Positions 1 to 10,109 of a stretch of DNA of 61,940 bases are shown one piece after another. Made by a program: the position numbers and the translations under genes. The notes under the pieces were generated by a model. That model was not told the DNA's origin, did no database searches, and saw nothing but the letters and a program-made list of their open reading frames with translations. Where the stretch lies: the IMG/VR virus record IMGVR_UViG_3300007510_001184, positions 1-61,940 of that record, one strand, 5' to 3'. This stretch comes from a virus. How positions within the stretch are numbered: position 1 is the stretch's first letter; every line of letters begins with the position of its first letter.

Positions 1-218
1 TTAGCGGCAATTGCGTCCATTGCCTCTTCACTAATTAAACTTAAATCTTCCAAAGACTGGTTATTTAAGATTAGGTCTTGCTTGGTAGTATAATCCTTCA
101 AAATTGATACTAGAGGATTTATTAAGAGGTCAGAAACTACACTTCCAGGTCTTACATCAATCTCTGGATTAAGTTGTTTAATTCGTTCTCTTACATAGTT
201 TACAATTTCAACAGCCAT
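1..218 (-). CDS. Baseplate J-like protein, N-terminal part (runs off window)
   Basis: Reading from the ATG at 218 toward the window edge gives 72 codons with no stop, so only the N-terminus is present. The segment with PGSVVSDLLINPL near residues 23-35 matches the start of baseplate J / gp6-type wedge proteins, which join the baseplate wedge to the tail. It directly follows the gp25-like gene (8 bases between them), the usual order in contractile-tail phages. The family call rests on this short motif and on context; the body of the protein lies outside the window. Confidence 0.7.
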   Translation of the reverse strand, partial: MAVEIVNYVRERIKQLNPEIDVRPGSVVSDLLINPLVSILKDYTTKQDLILNNQSLEDLSLISEEAMDAIAA

Positions 219-226
219 AAATTTCC

Positions 227-646
227 TTAGATAGTCACTGTGAGTGTTGTTTTATTTTCTAGATTAACTTTAATTGATAAAACCCAGCCCCACGCTGCCT
301 CATCAAAATACACATCAACAAGTTCTAATGAACTTAATTTTTGCGCGGCTGGAAGGTTTGGTATAATTGCTTGTTCTCTTAGAAGCTCGTCTTCAATGTC
401 TTTAAGAAAGATCGGAAATAAAGCAGCAATTCGTGTTTTGTTCTCATTATCTACAAATCTGAATAGCTCAGGAATGTTAGTACCGATAGTAGGATTTAAA
501 GAGTCAGTTCCTTCTAAAGTTAATATACGCTTAACTATACGCTGAATCAAGTTAAAACTAGAACTAGTTTTAGTTACTCCAGTTGGAAAAGATACGGACA
601 GTCTTCCATCTTCGTCAAGATTGATTATTTGAATATCTTTAGTCAT
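227..646 (-). CDS. gp25-like baseplate wedge protein
   Basis: 139 aa, the usual size of the GPW/gp25 family. These proteins form part of the baseplate wedge and help start sheath assembly. The sequence has the family pattern: a short N-terminal strand region, then a segment with IQRIVKRILTLEGTDSLNP (about residues 34-52) and IGTNIPELF, and an alternating strand pattern at the C-terminus ending in TTLTVTI. It lies between an unrecognised 740-aa tail protein and the J-like gene, in one minus-strand operon. Family membership is likely; the role is inferred from family and position. Confidence 0.8.
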   Translation of the reverse strand: MTKDIQIINLDEDGRLSVSFPTGVTKTSSSFNLIQRIVKRILTLEGTDSLNPTIGTNIPELFRFVDNENKTRIAALFPIFLKDIEDELLREQAIIPNLPAAQKLSSLELVDVYFDEAAWGWVLSIKVNLENKTTLTVTI

Positions 647-651
647 AAGTC

Positions 652-2874
652 CTACGCTAAGATTCGAGTTAATTGTTTTTGAATATCAACAACATAAGCT
701 AATTGAGTATTAGTTGTGTTTGCAATGCGTTCACGATCTTCTTTAAGCTTTTTAACAAAGTCGCCTAATAAACTATCGAATGAACTTGAAATGAAGTTTT
801 TAAACATAGAGAAGGAAGGATCACACAAACCGGGGATCATATTACCCTCTGCTAATAGTGTCACAATACTTCCTAAATTTCCGTTTCTAAAGCTATCAAG
901 TAGCTGATTAAACACATTCATATCATCAAGACCACCAATGAAGTTATTAAACTCACTAACGATTAAATCGTATGCGGGCAATGCCTCAATTCCTGAGATA
1001 ATACAATTACACATGTTAATAACGTGCGAGTCAATACCCATTTGCTCACTCATCAAAAAGTCCATTTCCTTGAGTTCAGCTATTTTGTATGACACCTGAC
1101 CAGCAAAAATTGCAGGTATAGCACCAACAACAGCATTCTTTCCAAGAGTAATCGCGCGATTAACAGGCTGGTCAGTTAAGGTGAATTGGCCATTAGGCGC
1201 AAAAGGACTGCTAGGCATTTCACCATTTAAGTACCCGGCTAAGTTAGTCATACAACTTTCAACATTTTCTGGAACAACAGTACTAATAAATTCTTGACTA
1301 AATAAATCAGGATTTAGCCAACTGGAGTCACCTGACAGTGGGTTTTGATATAAACTATCCAATACACTTTTTTGCTGTGCAAGCCGTTTTACCCATGCCA
1401 CACGTTCAGACATGCTGGGATTATTGATAGCAACTAGCCGATTATTTGATACTTGTAAGTATGTACCAACTTCGTTTTCAATCTCTTTAAGTTCATTTAA
1501 TACAGGCACTAACATCTGAAGAGCTTTTGCGGCAACTTGATCAATTGTAGATAAGTTACGATTATGAGTTGTTACATACTTTTCATACTCAGCTACTTTT
1601 TGTGTTAGTGCAAGAACTGTATTCGCCTTTACACCTTGTATAAACTCAGATAAAATTCCTCCAAAAGCTTGTTGAGCTGCTTCATCTAAGAATGAGCCTA
1701 CATCATCAAAGGTTCCTCCACTAGTTGAGCTGAGGTCTTTAAATTTAGCAAGCTCACGTTCAGCCGCCCAATAGGATACAGGCAAACGGTGTGCTAACGC
1801 TTCAAGTGAACTTAATAAAGCATCGCCCATCATGTACAATTTTGCACCAGAACTCAATGAGTCAATGTTAGACGAGAATTCAGCTAGAGCTCCCATAATG
1901 CCGTGCTCAGCAATTTCTTGCTCAGCAGTACTAATAGCTTCAGTATAGTTAATTTTTAATTGATCAATTGTACCATTAAAATCAGAGATAAAATCGCTTA
2001 CACCTATGTCTCCTCCAAAGTGATCATGAATTTCATCTATTGTGTCACCATAAAGAATATGGATAGCTTGTTCAACTTGATCAGAGGCTCGCCCTAAATA
2101 TGTTGGACTAAAGTGACCAACAACTGTGTCTTCAGTTATACGGTCTGGGTCGATCCTAAACGAACGGCCAATATCACCGCGCGCTCTACGAATATGTTTC
2201 CAAGCTGTTACTAGCGATTGGTCTCCGCCTGCAATATGCACATCATTTTGAAGATTCTCAAGCAATTGAAGCGCATTAATAACAGTTAAAAGATCGGGCT
2301 TTAATTCTATAATTGCCTGCCGACGTTTTTCTATATAGTATAAAAGTTTACTAGCAAGATTATGAAGAACAATAAGTTGCGCTCCGCCTGCAAGACTTAT
2401 GAATAAAGCAAAAAGTTGTAAAAGTACGGGAGCTACAATTGCTTCATTTAATGTAACCCACGCCCCACCAATAGTCAGTGAGTTAATAAGTATAGCTGAA
2501 TCAATTCCAATAATATCCGCGACTAAAATAGCAATTAATATTAACGAGTTTGTAGAAAATACAGACACTGATTTAACTTTATCCATCCACTCAACACTTA
2601 TTTCTTTATAACGTTTTGCTAAAAGTTCCGCTAACTGAGCAGAAAATTCAGTTATACCACTAATAACAGCAGCTATTTGTGTAGGATCAATTAATAAATT
2701 AGTAAGAGGGCCAAAAACCAGCATTGGGTCTAAACCTAAAGACTTGCCAATAATAGTTAACTCATCAATAACCTCTAGTAATTCTGAAACTTGGCTAATT
2801 TCTGTAGGTGTAAATCCTTCAACTCCTTTAAGATCAAGGAGAGTTGTAATTAAACACCCTGTCTTTAAACTCAT
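652..2874 (-). CDS. Unrecognised 740-aa tail/baseplate-module protein with hydrophobic segments
   Basis: I do not recognise this protein. It is mostly helical in appearance. A strongly hydrophobic stretch at about residues 107-175 looks like two or three membrane-type segments, followed by long amphipathic, probably coiled-coil regions. Its start overlaps the stop of the sigma-like gene upstream by 4 bases (ATGA), so translation is probably coupled. It sits between hub-type genes and the gp25-like gene, so a virion or baseplate role is likely. The hydrophobic region could mean contact with or passage through the host membrane during infection, but that is inference. No catalytic motif was seen. 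Confidence 0.6.
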   Translation of the reverse strand: MSLKTGCLITTLLDLKGVEGFTPTEISQVSELLEVIDELTIIGKSLGLDPMLVFGPLTNLLIDPTQIAAVISGITEFSAQLAELLAKRYKEISVEWMDKVKSVSVFSTNSLILIAILVADIIGIDSAILINSLTIGGAWVTLNEAIVAPVLLQLFALFISLAGGAQLIVLHNLASKLLYYIEKRRQAIIELKPDLLTVINALQLLENLQNDVHIAGGDQSLVTAWKHIRRARGDIGRSFRIDPDRITEDTVVGHFSPTYLGRASDQVEQAIHILYGDTIDEIHDHFGGDIGVSDFISDFNGTIDQLKINYTEAISTAEQEIAEHGIMGALAEFSSNIDSLSSGAKLYMMGDALLSSLEALAHRLPVSYWAAERELAKFKDLSSTSGGTFDDVGSFLDEAAQQAFGGILSEFIQGVKANTVLALTQKVAEYEKYVTTHNRNLSTIDQVAAKALQMLVPVLNELKEIENEVGTYLQVSNNRLVAINNPSMSERVAWVKRLAQQKSVLDSLYQNPLSGDSSWLNPDLFSQEFISTVVPENVESCMTNLAGYLNGEMPSSPFAPNGQFTLTDQPVNRAITLGKNAVVGAIPAIFAGQVSYKIAELKEMDFLMSEQMGIDSHVINMCNCIISGIEALPAYDLIVSEFNNFIGGLDDMNVFNQLLDSFRNGNLGSIVTLLAEGNMIPGLCDPSFSMFKNFISSSFDSLLGDFVKKLKEDRERIANTTNTQLAYVVDIQKQLTRILA

Positions 2875-3614
2875 ACCTGAGTAACCTCTCTTAATTCTTG
2901 CCCAAGTTTTTTCTTACGCTTGGATAATTGTTGTGGGGACATGCCTAACCGGACCGCAATGTCTTTATCTTTCAATTTTGGCATTCCCGCCAGTCCAAAC
3001 GAATACTCCATTATTTTCTTGTCAACGGGATCAACATCATAGTAGACAAACTCTATTGCCTGCTTTACTTTAAATTGTTCAGGCGAGTAAGGATTTGACA
3101 TAAACTCAAAGAACCGTCCCATTTCTTCATCGTCACCTGATCCAGCATCAATAGACAAGTCACTGCGTAGCTCAAGTTGAAGCTTTTCAACTTCCGCTAC
3201 AGGCCATGTCATTGCATCAGCTAATTCAAGTGTTGTGGGCTCCCTGCCTTTTTCAGATTCAAGATTATCATAAATTGTATGATATCTACCAATCTGTCTT
3301 GCACGCGGCTCAGGGATATGTCCCACATTTTGATAGTTAATAACAAAACGCTGTAATTTTTTAAGGTAATTAATTACGTGCGTATTTAATTGGGACAATC
3401 TAGGATCATAAGTATCGAATGCTTTATAAATAAGTTTCTTAGCTTCCAATTCAATAGAAGCCTTTGGTAAAGACACACCAGCATACTTTCCAACCTGTTG
3501 ATTGATGATGGGTGCCATTGATTTCATTAACTCTTGCCCTGATTTTAGATCGTTTTGATAACGATACTTGTTCCACAGTAAGAGTTCTTGTTCCTGTCGT
3601 GAACTTAAAGCCAT
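2871..3614 (-). CDS. Divergent sigma-factor-like protein inside the tail module
   Basis: 247 aa with the architecture of a sigma-70-type factor. A helical region at about 30-105 contains a pattern like FDTYDPRLSQLNTHVINYL, comparable to sigma region 2. A region-3-like segment follows (GREPTTLELADAM, about 123-135). A C-terminal helix-turn-helix follows (KLKDKDIAVRLGMSPQQLSK, about 213-232), comparable to region 4. It overlaps both neighbours by 1-4 bases within the structural operon. Likely role: directing RNA polymerase to a class of phage promoters, probably late ones. Region 2.3/2.4 aromatics are poorly conserved, so it may be an anti-sigma or co-activator built on a sigma fold. A canonical sigma factor is encoded separately at 42051. 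Confidence 0.65.
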   Translation of the reverse strand: MALSSRQEQELLLWNKYRYQNDLKSGQELMKSMAPIINQQVGKYAGVSLPKASIELEAKKLIYKAFDTYDPRLSQLNTHVINYLKKLQRFVINYQNVGHIPEPRARQIGRYHTIYDNLESEKGREPTTLELADAMTWPVAEVEKLQLELRSDLSIDAGSGDDEEMGRFFEFMSNPYSPEQFKVKQAIEFVYYDVDPVDKKIMEYSFGLAGMPKLKDKDIAVRLGMSPQQLSKRKKKLGQELREVTQV

Positions 3615-4714
3615 TATACTTTACTTCCTGACATGAGTTTTTGTTTTTGTGTAAATATAAATTTATAGAATCTGACTAAATCAGCCCAAGGATAATCGTT
3701 ATACCACTCTTGATCGTCAACGCCAGCTTTTATGTCATCGATTTGATTATTTAATTCAGTAAAATATGCTGTGTAATCCGTGATAATTCCTGTATTAATT
3801 AATTTAGTTTTAGTAACGCTGTCTTCATTTTTATTGTAGGACTCTAGTTTTTCTTTTAGTGGGTCCACAAAATCAGCTTTAACTTTTTCTTTTAATTCTT
3901 TAAGATTCCCGGCAGTGAGAACTTGTCGATTTGCCATAATAATATCTACATCTACCATAACACCATACATAAGAGTGAGTAATTCACTGGCTGAAGTAAT
4001 CAACTCAGAGGCTGTTTTTCCTAGCTTGGCTAAGTAACTTTCAACTTTACTGTGATACTCAAGATCGTCATTGGTAATAACAGAACTTGCTGTAAGTACG
4101 TGATCTGTAACAATCCAAGACATTCCAAACTCTATAGTTTTTTCTCTATTAGCAGATTTACGATAAGTAAAGTTTAAGGGATACCCCCAAATCGTGTGGT
4201 TCATCACTTTCATGACTGCAATACGATCATTATCTACTAAGTTGGTTCCTCGTAATTGTTTGTTATAGAGATCTAGTAAAGCTGTACCATGGAACAACTT
4301 ACCTTGTTCGTCCTGTGATGCATAATCAACCGCTACACCAGAGAAAGAATAAATTTTAACAGACTCGCCAAAAAGAAATACTGACGAAGCTCCAAATGTA
4401 TTACTAATCTGAGCACGTTCTTTAGAGGCTATCTCCATTGTTTGCAGGTAAAATTTATTGGTCATATGATAAAGAAAAGGACCGCCAACATGTTTAACAA
4501 ATATAAACGCACCAACATTTCCTAACTCTTTAATTTCTTCTGCTAGTCCTGTAGGCTGAGCTTTTTCATGTCTGCTTGGTTCTAAGACAGCCCCTAAAAT
4601 ATTTCCTGCAGCGGCGTCTGGAGTTTGTAAGCCTAAGTATTCGTCAAATACTTGTGTAGCGGAATCAAACCCTTGTGTTACCAGTCCTGTGACTTGGTCT
4701 GAAATTGTTGACAT
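3614..4714 (-). CDS. Unrecognised 366-aa tail/baseplate protein
   Basis: I cannot assign a family with confidence. The central segment (about 105-210; for example SVFLFGESVKIYSFSGVAVD and the following KVMNHTIWGYPLNFTYRK) is strand-rich, with a GYPL turn, and resembles small hub or tail-terminator adaptors of contractile tails. The C-terminal third is helical and charged. It starts 3 bases after the hub-like gene at 4718-7045 and ends overlapping the sigma-like gene by one base (TAATG), so it belongs to the tail operon. Virion or baseplate membership is inferred from context only. Confidence 0.55.
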   Translation of the reverse strand: MSTISDQVTGLVTQGFDSATQVFDEYLGLQTPDAAAGNILGAVLEPSRHEKAQPTGLAEEIKELGNVGAFIFVKHVGGPFLYHMTNKFYLQTMEIASKERAQISNTFGASSVFLFGESVKIYSFSGVAVDYASQDEQGKLFHGTALLDLYNKQLRGTNLVDNDRIAVMKVMNHTIWGYPLNFTYRKSANREKTIEFGMSWIVTDHVLTASSVITNDDLEYHSKVESYLAKLGKTASELITSASELLTLMYGVMVDVDIIMANRQVLTAGNLKELKEKVKADFVDPLKEKLESYNKNEDSVTKTKLINTGIITDYTAYFTELNNQIDDIKAGVDDQEWYNDYPWADLVRFYKFIFTQKQKLMSGSKV

Positions 4715-4717
4715 TAT

Positions 4718-7045
4718 TTACCTCGTTACAATAACGGAATTTTTCTTAATTGTGGAATCTTCTAAGTATGCTCTAAAAGCTTCAATAACATGGTCAGCGC
4801 GCTTTTTAGAGAAAGGGCGATCAGTTACGGCGCCATACGGGATAGTTTTATCTTGTGGTGGGTCTGCTTTAACTATTGCTTCAGCAGCTGCGACTGTATA
4901 TTCAACATCAGTATCCACATAATCTTTTGAATACTGAGGTACGTATGAAGTAGTACCATCAGTGTCTGTTGTTACTTCAACACCTAAAAACTTAAAATAC
5001 TCGTCTCTAGATGTAAGTTGTCGGTGATTGTGTGTTTTAATATACTGCGGCTTATTTTTTATTGAGTTAAAGTCTGTTTTAAGAACTCTAATTGCTTGGA
5101 TAGTAGCAGACAAAGCTTTAACAGAGTCTAGTTTATCATCGACTTCGACTGCAAATCCAAGACTTCCAGTATTAGGGTCTCGAGCAAAGGTCATTAACGA
5201 ACAATCATAAAATTCAGTCTTTTCACTAACAGAGGGAGAGATATTCTTATTATACTCAGTTCCAGTGGTTGGGTCTTTTAATGGGGTAGGTTTTTTGGTA
5301 GCTTTTTTATAAGGTGTCCAATTATACCACTGAGAGTCAGCACCAAATAACTGTGCTTTAACAGCTGAAGGAATATCAGCTAACTTACCTTTTTGAACAT
5401 AAGGGTATAGTTCAATTCCAATATTATCGTAGTTGTAGAAATTCTCATCATACCACATCGGTAGTTTTGGAAATACATCATTAGTTAAATTATATAGTGG
5501 ATAACTATTTGATTCGCCGTCAATTAAGGCGGTGAAGTCTGTGTCATCCCAGACAAATCTTGTAGATGAGAATGTTAACGTTGATGTCGCCCGACCTTCC
5601 GAGTTAATACTAATGTTTTGACCAGACAGTAGACCAACAATCGAGGGCGATCCATCGTAGTCAAAGATTAAACCAGGAAACCCTACAATACGATACGGGT
5701 TATAATCAGTTTCCGCTGTGCATGTTCGTGCTTGATAACGACGCTTTAAGAATTCGGCATCAGTATAACGAATAAGCATTGTATCTACAGTTTCACGAAG
5801 TTCTTTTTTCTCATCTTCTGTAAGCTCGGGTTTACCATCTATACCTAATTTTTTCTTAGCTCTACCAATCATATAAAGCTCAGAGAAAGTGGGTATGTTA
5901 ATGTTCCCACCATGCAGCCGTCCACGATAAGTTTCTTCAGGAGTAAATCCTAACAGAGGTTTTGGAGGCTTGCTACTATCTTTGCCAAGTGCAAGTCCTG
6001 GGGACATATAAACTGGCAATAGAGTACTTGCTGCCATACCACTCTCACTACCTTCTGCAAGTGTTACTCGGTCTAAATTAGATACGAGAGCAGTAGGCTC
6101 TGCATCAAAATTACGAGATGTACTCACAGAATGCAGCTCGGTCGGAAATACAATATTAGATTTAATAGGAACTGCATACGAAAGGTCAGGCACAAAATAC
6201 CCACGCATCGGAACTTTTTTACCTGCTGTGTCTGGCGAGTTGCTGAGTGTGTATGCCGCAGGAAATGTTAACGACATATTATAGTATCCACCAAATAACA
6301 TTAATAAGTCATAAAAATTTAAAACATTAGTGCCACGAATCATCTGTTTGATAACTTGGGAATTAGTCGTCTCTATCTTGGTGGCAATTAAGCCTGCTTG
6401 GCTAGGAAAGCCAAAGAATGTATTAGAAATGTCTAGAGCTTGATCCATAAGACCGTAGTAAAAGCTTTGCTTTTTAAAGTTCTTTAAAAGCTCTCTAAAG
6501 ATTGTATGTGTATTACCTTCTACTTCAGGCTCTAGGTTATAGGCTTTTATAGCATTAATGAAGAACTGATGAATACCTAAGATGTTTGAATGTTCCATCT
6601 TCTCAGTATTTTCTGAAGCTTCTACACTATCAGTGCCGGGTGGATTCATCTCGGATGTCTTAAGTAAGTAGGCGCCTGCAAATTGTGAAGTATACTGAGG
6701 AAGATAGTCCACAGCAAACTTTTGTATTTGCTTCCACCTGTTAATTAAAGATTTCGCATGTATTGCTGCTTGACGAGAATCTGCAGTTTTAATATAGTTA
6801 ATACCTGCTGCTTCACCTTCAAACATTAAAAAACTTTCTACAGGCTCGTTAGGTATCTTTCTCTCACCAAAAACCTGTACAAGGGTTCCAGGCAATACTT
6901 TTAAAGCGCCTGATTGTGGAGGAAATGTAACCGTACATGTTGGTGGTTGATTAACTTGTTCGTTAATCGAAACTGTATTAAAAGGTACTTCAATACCTTC
7001 TAAGTACAGCGAACAATTAATACTAGTTAAATTTGTTGGGGGCAT
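4718..7045 (-). CDS. Baseplate hub protein (gpD/gp27-like)
   Basis: 775 aa. The N-terminus has the layout of late control D / gp27-type hub proteins. It has an opening strand (INCSLYLEGIEVPFNTVSIN), then PPTCTVTFPP, then VLPGTLVQVFGERK (about 49-62), a typical first barrel of the hub. Such proteins form the ring joining the tube end to the spike. It lies right after the tape measure gene in transcription order, as expected for a hub. It is longer than typical gp27 (about 390 aa) or gpD (about 390 aa), so extra domains are present; a Tyr/Asn-rich middle and a mostly helical C-terminus are visible. I saw no lysozyme motif. Confidence 0.65.
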   Translation of the reverse strand: MPPTNLTSINCSLYLEGIEVPFNTVSINEQVNQPPTCTVTFPPQSGALKVLPGTLVQVFGERKIPNEPVESFLMFEGEAAGINYIKTADSRQAAIHAKSLINRWKQIQKFAVDYLPQYTSQFAGAYLLKTSEMNPPGTDSVEASENTEKMEHSNILGIHQFFINAIKAYNLEPEVEGNTHTIFRELLKNFKKQSFYYGLMDQALDISNTFFGFPSQAGLIATKIETTNSQVIKQMIRGTNVLNFYDLLMLFGGYYNMSLTFPAAYTLSNSPDTAGKKVPMRGYFVPDLSYAVPIKSNIVFPTELHSVSTSRNFDAEPTALVSNLDRVTLAEGSESGMAASTLLPVYMSPGLALGKDSSKPPKPLLGFTPEETYRGRLHGGNINIPTFSELYMIGRAKKKLGIDGKPELTEDEKKELRETVDTMLIRYTDAEFLKRRYQARTCTAETDYNPYRIVGFPGLIFDYDGSPSIVGLLSGQNISINSEGRATSTLTFSSTRFVWDDTDFTALIDGESNSYPLYNLTNDVFPKLPMWYDENFYNYDNIGIELYPYVQKGKLADIPSAVKAQLFGADSQWYNWTPYKKATKKPTPLKDPTTGTEYNKNISPSVSEKTEFYDCSLMTFARDPNTGSLGFAVEVDDKLDSVKALSATIQAIRVLKTDFNSIKNKPQYIKTHNHRQLTSRDEYFKFLGVEVTTDTDGTTSYVPQYSKDYVDTDVEYTVAAAEAIVKADPPQDKTIPYGAVTDRPFSKKRADHVIEAFRAYLEDSTIKKNSVIVTR

Positions 7046-7049
7046 TTTA

Positions 7050-10000
7050 TTACTTTAAAAGTTTGGTTTGAATTTCATTAAAAATATCAGCTAATTGGTG
7101 AGGATCAATTCTAATTACATTGCTTGAGTCCTCTAACGATTCTTTCATTAATTCACCTTGAACTCTAGTTAAAGAGTCATCTGACTTCATCATTTTTTCT
7201 GCTCTTCGATGCTGTTCTATTTTTTTATCAGATACAAAATCTTCATATGTAAAATCAGCATCTAGTGGTTCAGCGCCAGTTTTTAAACCAGCTTTAACAG
7301 CCAATTTAAAAGCAAACGCTTTGCCTTTATCTAATAATCCTGGTGTAGCAGCTTCCGCTTGTGCTACACTTTTTTCAGTGTCTTCTAATTCAATGTAGGT
7401 ATTAGCAACATCTTCTAAAGTTTTATCAGCGGAGCCCCACTGGAATGGTGATTCTTCTGCTAAACGTGAGTTAATGCTGTTTAAATTTTTAGCTAACTCG
7501 GCAATACGATTTGTTGATGCGCCAGATCTAACTGCCTCATCGAATTCTTTTTTAACCATGTCTCGGTCACTTAGTACTTGAATTAAATGTTTGTCTTTAA
7601 CAATTTTACCAAGTCGTTCTTTTTGACTTTTCATTAATTCTTTGTCATCTGATAAATCTCTTCTAGCAATAAGCTCGTTTCGGGACTCTTCGAGTATTTG
7701 AAATTGCTCTGGATGAAACTCTTTTAAACCTGCTAAAAGTTTAGACTCTTTTGTTTGAAGTTCTTTTTCTGCCTCTTTACTAATTGGGCCTTCTACATCC
7801 ATAAACGTGTAAACTGATTTTCGTCCTGTCAACGTGTCTATTTGCTCCATATTTTCTTCAAAAGTACTGTCTTTTGAAAATGAAATGAATCCTTTGGCTT
7901 GATTAACTGTATCGAGAGACAGTTCGTTAACTTTAACTTCTTCAGCTTGCTGCTCCATACGATCAAAAGATTCAATTTTTGAAATTAACCTCTTAGCATC
8001 ATCTCCACTATATATTTTAGTATCGTAAGGCGTTAAAGCCCTTCCTAAAACAGGGTTAGTGGTTATTATTGGTGCTGGTCCTGGCCAAACCTGGATCCCT
8101 AGTTTTTCAAAAGTAGAGCGACCCCGGCGTTGCTCTACAATCATGTCGCCCCCATCTAAAAAATCAGCTCCTAATAAACCCCTTAAGTTAGATACTCTTT
8201 GCTCAATTTCTTCGCGCTCAGCCCTTGTGCGACCAACGTTTTCGCCTGTTAAAAAACTTAATGAAGCATCTCTGTTTGTTTGATCAGCATAAATTTCACT
8301 CTCTTCTCGGCTTGTTAATCCTTGTGAAAAACTCTCCCAATTTCTTTGATTTATTCCTAATTCTCGAGTTACAAAGTTACTAGCGCCTCTATAAATTGCA
8401 TTAGCGGGGTCAGTAAATGCGCCTGTAAAATTATCTTTTATTTCACCCATTCGTGCTTTAAAGCGCTGACCAATCGTTGGCTCTTCCATTGCTTCTTGAC
8501 TTTTACCTTGGAAATATCCAGTCATTTCTTTTTCAGCAATAATTTGTGGGTCAGTTCTAAATAATGCAACATTTGCAGCTGCAGTATTTCTGTCCCAACC
8601 ATAGCGCTGCATTAATGTACCTGCAAGTTGTGCATCTGTAACTCCTTCTCCCATTGATTGCTCATTAAGCACCTCTAGCACTGGATTAATTTGATTAACA
8701 AGCATTTCTCGTGTGCTGAACTCGGCCGCATCAGAAGGGGCAGTAAACATTCGACCCATATATTCTAAAGGCGTCATTCCATAGTTTGCGTCCATAATTC
8801 CAAACGCTGTTGGATCAGCACCTGCTTGCATAGCTTTTAAAGTTCTAATTCCAAGCGGGCTTTGGTAAAACTCCATTGTAGTTGCCATCATTTGCTGTGC
8901 TGCAGCTCCAGGTCCTCCAAGAGCAGCTACAGAAATTTCACCCATAGGTGTGGATCTCATAGCTTCTGCTTCTATACGCGAACGCATCATTAGATCAAAC
9001 CCTGTTCCTGGAGCAACTCCAGCTGTAGTAAATAGCTGTTTAGCGCCTTCCATTGCAAACGACATTAACTCATTTGGGTCTCGTCTAAATGTTTTTCCAA
9101 GACCACCAACAGAAAAAGCCAGTTCTCCAGCATCACCTAAATCTGATACACCAAATTGCTGAACCTCTCTCATTACTTCTACAGCTTCTTGTCGAGTAAT
9201 TCGTAACGCGTGCATTACTTCCTTTACATTACTCATTAAATCTCGAGAAGTTTTTAGAAACTGATCTACGTCTTGTGTTTTTTCAAATCCGCCTAAGTTA
9301 GCAAAATCTAGAATGGTGCCTTGAATTTCATCTTGATCTATTCCCTTAAGCCTTAAATCAGGAGATCGTTCAAGTTCTTGGAGCCCGCCGGCAGCCGTTA
9401 AAGACTCATGCCAATCAAATTCCCCACTCTTAAATGAACGTGACATTCCACGAATTGTTAGAGCAAGCTCATCTCGCTGCTTCTCACGCCCTGCCCCATA
9501 ATGTAAATAAGCTCCTGTTGCAAAACCTAGGGGTCCACTTAATCCCATAACTGCTGTAGAAACACCAATTTCCGCAGCTCCTGCACTTAAACTTCCTACA
9601 CGATCTGGCCTAAATAAAGCAGCCCGAGCCTCATGTTGATACTCTCTTATAGACAACGGCATCTGTGAGTCCCAGTCAAAACCAATCGCAGAATTTCTAG
9701 CAGTTCCAAAGAATCCTTGATTGTTGATATTATGTAGAATTTGGTTATAAGCATTGGGAGCGCCACTAGGATACCGGCTTATTGGTATCGATGGGACTGT
9801 CCTCATTAACTCACCTATATCTTGACTAGCCCGCTGCGCTGCTAATCGCGCACCCTCTGAAAATTGAGAGAGTTGATCTTTAACAGCGCCTAGCTGTGAC
9901 GTATCAATTTGACTAAATGCTTCTCCTAATCTATTAACAAGATTGTTCTGTTGGAGTGTTGCCTCAAAAGCCAGAGGTTCTGTAGGAGTTGTAAAGTTAG

Positions 10001-10109
10001 AAATAGGCGAAGCCAGTGAAGTATTAATACGATCTCTAACATCTGCTAGTTTTCTAGCTAGATCAGTATCATCTATTTCAATTTTATATTTAACTGTCTC
10101 TTCTGGCAT
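7050..10109 (-). CDS. Tail tape measure protein
   Basis: 1019 aa, among the longest genes here, placed straight after two tail-chaperone frames and before the hub: the hallmark position of the tape measure. The N-terminus (VKYKIEIDDTDLARKLADVR) is typical of the family. A Gly/Ala-rich hydrophobic stretch lies at about 174-205. The rest is largely helical with long charged coiled-coil-like runs. It would set tail length and be ejected with the DNA. The hydrophobic segment may insert in the host membrane. Its start overlaps the end of the second chaperone frame by 20 bases. No peptidase or lysozyme motif was found. Confidence 0.85.
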   Translation of the reverse strand: MPEETVKYKIEIDDTDLARKLADVRDRINTSLASPISNFTTPTEPLAFEATLQQNNLVNRLGEAFSQIDTSQLGAVKDQLSQFSEGARLAAQRASQDIGELMRTVPSIPISRYPSGAPNAYNQILHNINNQGFFGTARNSAIGFDWDSQMPLSIREYQHEARAALFRPDRVGSLSAGAAEIGVSTAVMGLSGPLGFATGAYLHYGAGREKQRDELALTIRGMSRSFKSGEFDWHESLTAAGGLQELERSPDLRLKGIDQDEIQGTILDFANLGGFEKTQDVDQFLKTSRDLMSNVKEVMHALRITRQEAVEVMREVQQFGVSDLGDAGELAFSVGGLGKTFRRDPNELMSFAMEGAKQLFTTAGVAPGTGFDLMMRSRIEAEAMRSTPMGEISVAALGGPGAAAQQMMATTMEFYQSPLGIRTLKAMQAGADPTAFGIMDANYGMTPLEYMGRMFTAPSDAAEFSTREMLVNQINPVLEVLNEQSMGEGVTDAQLAGTLMQRYGWDRNTAAANVALFRTDPQIIAEKEMTGYFQGKSQEAMEEPTIGQRFKARMGEIKDNFTGAFTDPANAIYRGASNFVTRELGINQRNWESFSQGLTSREESEIYADQTNRDASLSFLTGENVGRTRAEREEIEQRVSNLRGLLGADFLDGGDMIVEQRRGRSTFEKLGIQVWPGPAPIITTNPVLGRALTPYDTKIYSGDDAKRLISKIESFDRMEQQAEEVKVNELSLDTVNQAKGFISFSKDSTFEENMEQIDTLTGRKSVYTFMDVEGPISKEAEKELQTKESKLLAGLKEFHPEQFQILEESRNELIARRDLSDDKELMKSQKERLGKIVKDKHLIQVLSDRDMVKKEFDEAVRSGASTNRIAELAKNLNSINSRLAEESPFQWGSADKTLEDVANTYIELEDTEKSVAQAEAATPGLLDKGKAFAFKLAVKAGLKTGAEPLDADFTYEDFVSDKKIEQHRRAEKMMKSDDSLTRVQGELMKESLEDSSNVIRIDPHQLADIFNEIQTKLLK

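Noticed and set aside
8059-9162. Plus-strand open frames across the tape measure gene
   Set aside because: Low-complexity reverse-strand shadows of the tape measure frame with no ribosome sites.
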